From: Isotricha intestinalis
Lineage: Eukaryota > Ciliophora > Litostomatea > Vestibuliferida > Isotrichidae
Direction: 5' to 3'
Length of the DNA: 64,000 bases
NCBI GenBank assembly: GCA_023807065.1
Contig: JAJJLU010000336.1
Location: forward strand, 1-64,000
The stretch's first letter is position 1; each line of letters starts with the position of its first letter. Below the pieces are notes generated by a model. It searched no databases and had not been told where the DNA came from. It saw only the letters and a list, made by a program, of their open reading frames with translations. Shown piece after piece: positions 51,038 to 58,743 of this stretch. Made by a program: the position numbers and the translations under genes.

Positions 51038-52081
51038 ATGAATTATTTTTTAATAATCCTAATCAATATATTAAAATTAACATCTCTTCGTTCAACAGTG
51101 TATTTATGTGCTGATTCATCATATGCAGACGAACAATGTTTAACCCATGAAAAAAAAGGTGATGTAGATTTTATGTGGGTTCGTAAATGTAAAGGTGCAA
51201 AAGTATGTCTTCTTCTTCCCTATTACAATCAGATTATAGGAGCATGTAATATAAAAGTAAGAACACATTACGACAGAGAACCATGTTTCAATAACAATAA
51301 ATGTACATCTGGAATATGTGATGGAACTAAATGTAAAGGATTTACAGAAAATCAGGATTGTATTCTTGGACTTGCTCAATGTGAAAAAGGATTAGTTTGT
51401 AGATATAATGAAAATTCAAATTTTCCTTCTTGTCTTCCTCCTGTTAATGCTGGTGAAAAATGCATTATGCCAAGTTATAATGAAATGAGTATTAAAGATG
51501 ATAAATTTTCTATTTATGGTTCTTATAATTCATATTTTGTTCCTTGGTATAATCCATGTCAAAAAAATCAAGTTTGTAATACCACTAAAAATTCTTCATC
51601 AGATAAAAAACAACGTTTGAATGGGACATGTCTAGGAATAAATAGCTTTGATGTAGGACAATATGCTTCAAATCCATTGCTTTGTAGCACTGGAGTTATT
51701 GATAAAGAAAATAAATGTATTAAACCAGGTGATAATAATACTCAATGTCAAATATATGATGAAGAAAATAAGAGTGGTGATTTTGGTTGTGTGTATACTT
51801 CAAAAGGTTCTCCTTGGAAAATAAGTGATGAAGTTACAAGTGCTTTTACAGCATGGTGGGAAGAATGTGATAAAGATAAAAAAGATAATGAAGATTTAAT
51901 TTTAGAAGCTTATAGATATACTAAGAATAAAAAAAAAATAAATGAAAAATTTTTTAGATATACTCATTATGGATGGATGGGTGATGCTGATGAATGTGCT
52001 TATGATTATATGTGGAAAAATAATAAAGATGAGTGGATTAAAATTTCTTATTTTATTTTTATTTTTGTTTTATTAATTTAA
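51038..52081 (+). CDS. Cys-rich secreted or GPI-anchored surface protein
   Basis: 347 residues. Residues 1-19 (MNYFLIILINILKLTSLRS) are a signal peptide. The mature part has more than 20 cysteines in short spaced patterns (CFNNNKCTSGICDGTKC, then CILGLAQCEKGLVC), like Dickkopf-N or granulin-type disulphide modules that are frequent in ciliate surface and secretory-granule proteins. The C-terminus ends in a hydrophobic stretch without a following charged tail (ISYFIFIFVLLI), which suggests GPI anchoring. There are a few N-glycosylation sequons. Function unknown. The gene has higher GC than its surroundings because of its composition. Confidence 0.82.
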   Translation: MNYFLIILINILKLTSLRSTVYLCADSSYADEQCLTHEKKGDVDFMWVRKCKGAKVCLLLPYYNQIIGACNIKVRTHYDREPCFNNNKCTSGICDGTKCKGFTENQDCILGLAQCEKGLVCRYNENSNFPSCLPPVNAGEKCIMPSYNEMSIKDDKFSIYGSYNSYFVPWYNPCQKNQVCNTTKNSSSDKKQRLNGTCLGINSFDVGQYASNPLLCSTGVIDKENKCIKPGDNNTQCQIYDEENKSGDFGCVYTSKGSPWKISDEVTSAFTAWWEECDKDKKDNEDLILEAYRYTKNKKKINEKFFRYTHYGWMGDADECAYDYMWKNNKDEWIKISYFIFIFVLLI

Positions 52082-53074
52082 GGGAAGTTTTTTAAATTGG
52101 GATTTAAAAAGTTTTTTAATAATGGAATAAATAATTATTTTTAATTTTTTTTATTTTTATTTTTTTTGAAAAATAATTATTTAATTTTTGTTGTTAATTG
52201 TCAAAAATTGAAGAATAAATTTTTACTCATTTATAAAAGATTATTTTTAATTAATTTTTACTAATAGTATTATGATTAAATAAGCATTTAGAAGTTTAAA
52301 AATGGAATAAATGAAAATTATTGATATATCTACTTATTATTAGTATTTTTTAAAATTAATGAATGAAATTTTTTGATGACAAAGATTTTATTAAATATAA
52401 TTTAATAATTCTTTTTAGTTTTCTTCAAATTAAAGGAGTATTTTAAAATATTTATAAATTTAAGTGTTCTTATTTAGATACTTTTAATTTGATATTTATA
52501 TGCTTTGATATTTGTATTTTTTTAGTATATTAATGATTTATATTCAATTTATAAATCATAAGTTTTATATGAGAGAATAAAATATAATAATAATGATATA
52601 TATCTCAAAGTTAAATGATAAAAAAAAATATTTTAATGAATTAAAAATATGATTTATTAAGAGAAACAAGATTATCAAAAGGTTTTATATTTTTTTATAA
52701 AGGAAAAAACTATTATATTTCTTCTATAAAAAAAATATTAAAAAATCCACAGATTTCTATTTGAATAAAAACTCTCAACTAATATATATTATATATATAA
52801 TTCTTTTAAAACAAAAAAATCAAAACAACAAAAGATAATTTTTAAATATAAGAATAAGATAGTTTGAACACAAAAAGAAAAATAAAATTCACAAAAAGGA
52901 TTACTTATAGTATAAATGTATTTTCTTTTTTAAAATAATATGAAAAGTTTTTAATATAATTTCTATATAATTAAATGCCTTATTTTTTTAACGCTCTTTA
53001 ACAAACAATATAACTTTTATTTATTATTTAACTAATTTAAAATCTAAATTTATTTATATTTTTAATTTATTTCT
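52082..53074. other. Intergenic region, 993 bases, convergent gene ends
   Basis: A/T-rich spacer between the surface-protein and NBR1-like genes. No ORF, RNA or repeat can be supported. Confidence 0.5.
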
Positions 53075-54526
53075 TTATCTATCTTTTATGCCTTTTGAAC
53101 AAATTACAATTTTTATATTTTCCCAATTTTCTTTATCTCCATTTAAATTAAGCTCATCTATTTTTTCTAAATCACATATTAAATTATTATTAAAATATTC
53201 ATCAAATAATTGAATTTTATTATCTTTTTTCCATTTTTTAATATTTTTATATTTATCAAAAATTTTTATATTTAATTCATCTACTTTTCTTTTATCAGTA
53301 ACATTTATTTTTAATTCAATTGGATTATATTCAATTTTTATATTATTTGAGTAAATATGAATTATCGGATTATATTCAAAAGGCCTATTGTTAGTTTTAA
53401 TTTCAATATTTATATAACATATACCATTCTCTTTTAATTGACTTATAGTATCAGTTTTAATTTCTAAATTTTGAGAATCTTTTAATATAACATAAAATTG
53501 AAAATCTATATTCAATCCTTTATTTTGAATATATAAGTCAATTTTATAAGTTGATAATAAAGGCATATTAAACTTTTTTTGATGTTCAGGAACTATTAAA
53601 TCAATAATGTAATTTTTTTTTTTTGTAAATATACTAGATAATAAATTTTGAGAAGACTTTTTAAAAAAATGTTTCATCAAAAATCCTACATCATCTCTTT
53701 TATCAATAAAAATTTTATTTGAACCTTCAGAGACAACAATCATAGGATGTTGATTTGAATGAAAAGGAAAGCATTTTAAACATAAGAAATAATCATCACA
53801 TATTAAACATGTAAATTTATGTCCTATAATTTTTTCACCACATTTATCACATTGTATTGGAAAACCTTTTTCTGGATTTTGCATATCCACATCAAATTTA
53901 CTCTTTTTATATAAAGACTTACTTATTTTAAAATCATTATTTAATTCATATTCTTTTAATTTATTATTTGGAATCACTTCAGACATTTTTGATTTATCAA
54001 ATTTAATACTATTTGTCATAGGAATTTCATTAAATACATTTTTTTTTGTATATTCTTCTTTATTTTTTTGAATTTTTTCATATTTTATATTTAAATTTTT
54101 CAATTTTGAAGAATTTAAATTTTCTTCATTAGATGTAAGAATTTCATCTAAATTACCTTTTGAATTTATTAAATTATTATCTTCATTATTATCATTATCA
54201 TTATCATTGTCATTATCATTATCTATTGTATTTAAAGAATCTCTTGGTAATATTAATACTTCTAAGGGAATATTATTATTTTGGGGAAAATGTAAATTAT
54301 GAAAATTAAAGATTTGATTTAAATCTTCATCATTTGAAATTTCTATTTTATCTTCTTTATTTTTTTCATCAATATAATTAAAAGTTATTTCTTCATCTTT
54401 TGGTATAGTTAAATTTAAATGTTTAATTATTGAATTTTTTAAATTATTAAAATCTAATTCATTTGATAATTCATAAACAAAAGAAAATTGTAATCCATTA
54501 TAAAGAAGTGTAAATTCCTTATTCAT
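53075..54526 (-). CDS. NBR1/p62-like PB1-ZZ protein, candidate autophagy receptor
   Basis: 483 residues. A PB1 domain covers about 5-93, with a basic strand at the start and the acidic OPCA-type stretch EKNKEDKIEISNDEDLNQIF. A low-complexity linker holds a (DN)n run (102-113). A ZZ finger lies at 224-265 (IQCDKCGEKIIGHKFTCLIC, LCLKC, then His256 and His260). Residues 305-425 form a beta-sandwich-like domain at the place where NBR1 has its FW (four-tryptophan) domain (QKKFNMPLLSTYKIDLYIQN, YINIEIKTNNRPF). The order PB1-ZZ-FW is that of NBR1, which carries ubiquitinated cargo to autophagosomes. No UBA is visible and an LIR was not pinned down, so the receptor role is inference. Confidence 0.75.
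   Translation of the reverse strand: MNKEFTLLYNGLQFSFVYELSNELDFNNLKNSIIKHLNLTIPKDEEITFNYIDEKNKEDKIEISNDEDLNQIFNFHNLHFPQNNNIPLEVLILPRDSLNTIDNDNDNDNDNDNNEDNNLINSKGNLDEILTSNEENLNSSKLKNLNIKYEKIQKNKEEYTKKNVFNEIPMTNSIKFDKSKMSEVIPNNKLKEYELNNDFKISKSLYKKSKFDVDMQNPEKGFPIQCDKCGEKIIGHKFTCLICDDYFLCLKCFPFHSNQHPMIVVSEGSNKIFIDKRDDVGFLMKHFFKKSSQNLLSSIFTKKKNYIIDLIVPEHQKKFNMPLLSTYKIDLYIQNKGLNIDFQFYVILKDSQNLEIKTDTISQLKENGICYINIEIKTNNRPFEYNPIIHIYSNNIKIEYNPIELKINVTDKRKVDELNIKIFDKYKNIKKWKKDNKIQLFDEYFNNNLICDLEKIDELNLNGDKENWENIKIVICSKGIKDR
54191..54226. repeat. Six-base tandem repeat (ATTATC), in-frame Asp-Asn run
   Basis: About six copies of ATTATC (one variant ATTGTC) inside the NBR1-like gene encode alternating Asp and Asn. 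The unit is a multiple of three, so copy changes keep the frame. Confidence 0.8.
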
Positions 54527-54595
54527 TTATTATAAAAAATAATGATTATTATATTAAAATGATTAAAATGAATTATTTAAATAAAAAAATATATA

Positions 54596-55394
54596 ATGGA
54601 TGATTTAAAGAAAGAAAATGATTCTTTTAATAAAATAATAAAATTACAAAATTTAATCATTAAAGAATCATCATTAAGAAGATTATGTAATAATATATTT
54701 AATCATTTATAGCTAAAAATTCCAGGTTTAATGGTAGGAATGGAACAAAAAGAGCAATATGTAGGAGATAAAGCAATATCAAAATTAGAAATAATAAATT
54801 TCATCTCTCCAATTCAAAGAGGAGAAATAACAGATTGGGATAAATTTGATACATTATTAAATTATTTATTTTATAACGAAATGAAAATAGTTCCAGAAAA
54901 AATATCTATATTAATAACAGAAAGTTCTTTATCATCAAAAGAAAATAGGCAAATATTAACTGAAGTTCTTTTTGAAACATTTTATGTTGAAAAAAATCAT
55001 ATTGCTAATAATTCAATGTTAGGTTTATATTCATATGGAAAAACAAGTGGACTTGTTGTTGATAGTGGTTTTAATGTTACTAGTATTGTTCCTGTTTAAG
55101 AAGGTTATCCTTTAATACATAAAAGTTTAAGAATGAATGTTGGTGGGGAAGATTTAAGTAAAAATTGTTACAAATGATTAAAGATAATATTGATCCTAAT
55201 TATAAACTTTTAAAAGGTAGAATTTTAGTTGATGATATTAAAGAAAAATTAGCCTATGTTTTATTAAATAAAGATGATGCTGGGAATGATAATGAAGAAT
55301 ATACTTACATTTTACTTGATGAAAAAACTATAATTTAAGTAATGAATTGTTTAAATGTTGTGATTGTTTATTTAATCCTGATTGTCCTGTGTAA
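54596..55394 (+). pseudogene. Actin / actin-related protein pseudogene, truncated
   Basis: Clear actin traces: MVGMEQKEQYVGDKAISK, EITDWDKFDTLLNYLFYNEM, VPEKISILITESSLSSKENR, LVVDSGFNVTSIVPV, EGYPLIHKSLRMNVGGEDLS, VDDIKEKLAYVLL and NELFKCCDCLFNPDCPV. It is broken by an in-frame TAG at 54710-54712, a TAA at 55097-55099 exactly where actins have a residue between VPV and EGY, a frame change near 55158-55183, another near 55325-55336, and loss of both the ATP-binding N-terminus and the C-terminal third. GT...AG stretches of 39 bases (54688-54726) and 26 bases (55158-55183) could remove two of the breaks as introns, but not the TAA. It is best read as a dead copy. Confidence 0.75.
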
Positions 55395-55517
55395 ATGAAG
55401 CTTAAAATGTTAATAATAATAATGAAAATGCATGCAGCTTTTATTATTTAAATAAATTATCATTAATTAAATATCAAAACAAAAAACAAACATATAAAAA
55501 CCTAAACCTAATCCAAT

Positions 55518-56448
55518 ATGGAAAAACCAAAAGATCCAAAAAAGAAAGATGCGTCCTGATTTCGAGAAGAATCAACCTCATTAGGTTATTCTAAATCCCA
55601 ATGTAAATGCGGTCATTATTACTGGCTCTCTAGGGAAAAATCTTCAACATACGGTGATTACTCATATGTAGGTAAATATGAATTTATAGGTAACAGGAAT
55701 AGGAAGAGAAGATAAAAAGAAAATAACATATGTAGATTCATGGAAAGGTTTCGAAAGGAGTTTAACTATATCCTGGAATCTTCTACTTCCATTGAAAAGT
55801 ATCCAGTAGTTGATAGATGGAGAAGTGATTTTGATTACGCAGCTTCAGGCATCCACTGTTTCTAACCGTACTGCATGACAAGGGAACTTGATCCTCCTGC
55901 TAATCCTTTAATATGTACCTCAATTCTCAGTTCGTTTTAATGACTTGGATAATATTGGTTTAACTGGGAGACATTAATCAAGTTTCATAATGCTTGGAAT
56001 TCAAGTTTTTAATCATCCTGGAAAATATAATTTTCTTAAAGAAGAATAGTGTTGAATTTAATCAAAGACGGTTATGATCAAGTTATTTTCTTGCTTTGAT
56101 GTTGAAACTTCAATAAAAGATTTAGTAGAAGCTTTAAGTTTAAAAAAAAGAAAGTGAAGATGAAATAAAAAAATATACTGATAGATTAGAATCCACAACA
56201 AAACCTGAATTAGATGATGAATCAAAAAAAAAGTAAAAAGAATTGATATTTTAAAAAAATATATTTCATCTTTAGAAGTGGAATTTATCAACTAATGAAC
56301 AAGTAAGATTATATTATAATTTTTATTTAAAATTTTATATATAGATGGACTATATGAATGCTATGGTTTAAAAGATGATGAAAATGGAAATATTCCTTTA
56401 ATTATTAATAATTTAAATAAAATTTCTGAACTTTCAGGTTCTTCTTAA
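55518..56448 (+). pseudogene. GC-rich decayed coding region, unidentified
   Basis: No frame stays open, yet protein-like runs appear: MEKPKDPKKKDA at 55518, then VILNPNVNAVIITGSLGKNL and KKKITYVDSWKGFERSL in one frame with TAG codons between, and further on VETSIKDLVEALSLKK, DEIKKYTDRLESTTKPELDD, and, after a likely 42-base intron (56303-56344), DGLYECYGLKDDENGNIPLI up to a TAA at 56446-56448. From about 55540 to 55960 GC rises to 33-42 percent in the lines I counted, well above the neighbours. The 3' part has normal composition. I do not recognise the family. It may be a decayed gene of foreign or otherwise unusual composition, next to the actin pseudogene. Confidence 0.45.
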
Positions 56449-56904
56449 ATTATTTAAATTTTATTTTTTATTTAAAAAATTTTATTATAATATTTTTTTA
56501 GATTGAAAAATTTTTTTCATTTTTTAATTTGTTTTATTTTATTGAAAATAATTTCAGAAATCAAAAATAGAAAAAATATTTTTATCTCATTGAGAATTAA
56601 ATATTGATAATAATGACAGTTAGTGTTAATATTAATTTAGAAAAAGAAACTATTATTCTTACTGAAAAAGTACTTAAAATGTTTGATAAACTATAAATTT
56701 TTTTTGATGAAAATTTTTTTAAAAAATAAAAAATAAATAATGTTTTTATTCCTTATAATATCTTAATCCTTGATTCTTATCCAAAATTCATTATATTTTC
56801 ATTTTTCTCTCCAATCCATAAAAAGTTTTATTATATAAAGAAATAATTTATTATTTGTAAGATATAAATATTTAATTTTCACTATTTCCTATTAAATATA
56901 ATAT
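56449..56904. other. Intergenic region, 456 bases
   Basis: A/T-rich. A 27-codon ORF at 56612-56695 (MTVSVNINLEKETIILTEKV) may be the tail of the decayed block upstream. Otherwise nothing is seen. Confidence 0.4.
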
Positions 56905-58314
56905 ATGAGTAAAGAACAAGATGCTCAAATTGTAAATGTAAATATTGAAAAAAGTGATTCATCTGAGAAAGAATTAAAACAGGAAAATAATGAAGAATTA
57001 AATACAAACAATGAAGTTAAAAAAAACAATGAAATTGAAGAAAACAACGAAAACAATAAAAACAACGAAAACAATGAAAACAACGAAAACAACGAAAACA
57101 ACGAAAACAACGAAAACAATGAAAACAATGAAAACAATGAAAAAAATGAAAACAATGAAAACAATGAAAACAATAAAAACAATGAAAAAAATGAAAAAAA
57201 TGAAAACAATGAAAACAATGAAAACAATGAAAAAAATGAAAACAATGAAAACAATAAAAACAATGAAAAAAATGAAAAAAATGAAAACAATGAAAAAAAT
57301 GAAAACAATGAAAACAATAAAAACAATGAAAAAAATGAAAACAATGAAAACAATGAAAAAAATGAAAACAATGAAAACAATAAAAACAATGAAAAAAATG
57401 AAAACAATGAAAACAATAAAAACAATAAAAACAATGAAAACAATGTGGTTCTAAATTTAGAAAATATAAAATTACAATTAAATGAAAAAAATATATTCCT
57501 TCCTTCGGAAACAATTAAAAAATTAAATCTTTCACCATGTCTAAAATGTCAATCAAAAAATTATTCTGTGTATTTCCCAGAAGCTAAAGTTTCTCTTGAT
57601 ACACAACCTCAAAATACAGAACAACAACAAACAAATAATAATATTGAACTTCAGACTATAAATAATACTGAAAAGCAAATTTATTCTTTTCCAGTTTTAA
57701 TATGTGAAGAAAAACATCAATTTTGCTTATTTTGTAATAAATTTTTTCATCAAGATTCCCCTTGTGAAAAAGAGTATTTGAATCAAGATAATATTAATTC
57801 AAAGTTAGAAATTATTAAAGATGCCCTACCAGAAGAAAAGAAAAATGCTTTAGATTCTATAAACAATTATAATTCAATCCAATCAACAAATAGAAGTTGT
57901 TCAGGCCCTTGTTCCTGTTATACAATTTTGTTTTTATTTTTATTATTTTTATGGACTATAGCTTCAATTGCTCTTTTTGCTTTGGGTCTTGCTTTATTAT
58001 TTATAGCTTTTGCTCTAGAAATTTTTTGTTGTTTATTTAAAATTTGTTGTTGTTTTTGTTGTTTTAAATCTGAAGAAGAAAATAAAGGAAATTATGTTGT
58101 AAGCACTACCACTATAGATTTAGGTTTTGTTGTGGAAGGAAAAGAAAATTTGGAATGCAAACAAAAAGAAATTGAGAGAGTTCCAGAAAAAGAAGCTGAT
58201 TGCTTACTAAGTTGTGCACCTTCATTCTTATGTTTTTCTATTAAGTTAATACCAAAAGGATATAAAAAAATTTGCAATCTTTATGGGGATTGGCTGAAAG
58301 AAATAGAAAATTAA
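56905..58314 (+). CDS. Glu/Asn-repeat, zinc-binding and membrane-anchored protein, unknown
   Basis: 469 residues in four parts. After a short leader, residues about 47-180 are an Asn/Glu/Lys triplet repeat (see the repeat entry). Residues about 210-300 contain cysteine pairs of a possible zinc-binding IBR-like module (LSPCLKCQSKNY, then ICEEKHQFCLFCNKFFHQDS and C after three residues). A strongly hydrophobic segment at about 345-375 (LFLLFLWTIASIALFALGLA) is followed by a dense cysteine cluster (CCLFKICCCFCCF) that suggests palmitoylation. A globular end follows. It may be a membrane-bound ubiquitin-related or scaffold protein; no homologue is recognised. Confidence 0.8.
   Translation: MSKEQDAQIVNVNIEKSDSSEKELKQENNEELNTNNEVKKNNEIEENNENNKNNENNENNENNENNENNENNENNENNEKNENNENNENNKNNEKNEKNENNENNENNEKNENNENNKNNEKNEKNENNEKNENNENNKNNEKNENNENNEKNENNENNKNNEKNENNENNKNNKNNENNVVLNLENIKLQLNEKNIFLPSETIKKLNLSPCLKCQSKNYSVYFPEAKVSLDTQPQNTEQQQTNNNIELQTINNTEKQIYSFPVLICEEKHQFCLFCNKFFHQDSPCEKEYLNQDNINSKLEIIKDALPEEKKNALDSINNYNSIQSTNRSCSGPCSCYTILFLFLLFLWTIASIALFALGLALLFIAFALEIFCCLFKICCCFCCFKSEEENKGNYVVSTTTIDLGFVVEGKENLECKQKEIERVPEKEADCLLSCAPSFLCFSIKLIPKGYKKICNLYGDWLKEIEN
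57044..57443. repeat. Nine-base minisatellite encoding Glu/Lys-Asn-Asn/Lys-Asn triplets
   Basis: About 45 tandem copies of GAAAACAAT with variants GAAAAAAAT and AAAAACAAT. The first copies use AACGAA spacing and later copies AATGAA, so the array shows internal homogenisation. Higher-order blocks of several triplets recur (for example EKN-EKN-ENN patterns). All variants keep the frame of the host gene. Likely to vary in copy number between individuals. Confidence 0.9.
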
Positions 58315-58411
58315 AAATACAAAAATTATTCTTTGAAAAAGGAAAAATATAAAAGAAAATAGTTAATTAAAAAAAAAATTTGGAAAAAATGGAAGACAAT
58401 ACTTAAATTAA

Positions 58412-58743
58412 TCATGTAATATTCTTTCTAATTTTTTATTTATATTAATAAATGAACCAGAAATAATTTTTAAAATAATTTCTAAATCTTTTTTTTTTGA
58501 CTTAAAGTCTCAAAATTCTGATGATTCATCTTTTTTTGAATTTTTAGTAGATAATTTTTATGAAAATATTTTATCTCTAAATTCAATTGAGGAAGAATTA
58601 CTTTCTTTAATTTATAGAATATTAAAACATGATATAAATAAAATTGATAAAATATCAGATTTATATGATTTATTAGAAAAATCTACTTTAGGAAAAATTT
58701 TTGATGTTTAATTATTAAAAATGATATAAAAGAATTTTTCAAT
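58412..58743 (+). other. Upstream coding piece of the RasGAP-VPS9 gene, in another frame
   Basis: A frame open from 58412 to the TAA at 58709-58711 reads NEPEIIFKIISKSFFFDLKS, then SSFFEFLVDNFYENILSLNS and YDLLEKSTLGKIFDV, a plausible start of a RasGAP domain. The 3' gene continues one frame back: LIIKNDIKEFFNMILIDII joins at 58708. A one-base shift near 58706-58710 links the two. I found no GT...AG intron that repairs it, nor a start codon in this frame; an ATG at 58389 meets TAA after five codons. It may be a sequencing error, a frameshift mutation or an unplaced intron. Confidence 0.5.

Noticed and set aside
54710..55183. Actin-like gene kept functional by introns of 39 and 26 bases.
   Set aside because: The TAA at 55097-55099 cannot be removed without losing conserved actin sequence, and both ends of the protein are missing.
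54596..56448. Reassigned or context-dependent stop codons (TAA/TAG read as Gln or Tyr) suggested by in-frame stops at conserved places.
   Set aside because: All intact genes in the window avoid in-frame TAA, TAG and TGA, and the region also shows frameshifts and truncation, so decay explains it better.
56925..57514. Three long ORFs (Phe/Leu-rich, Cys/His/Phe-rich, Lys/Thr/Met-rich) over the repeat.
   Set aside because: A nine-base repeat keeps several frames open at once; only the frame that continues into the zinc and membrane part is real.
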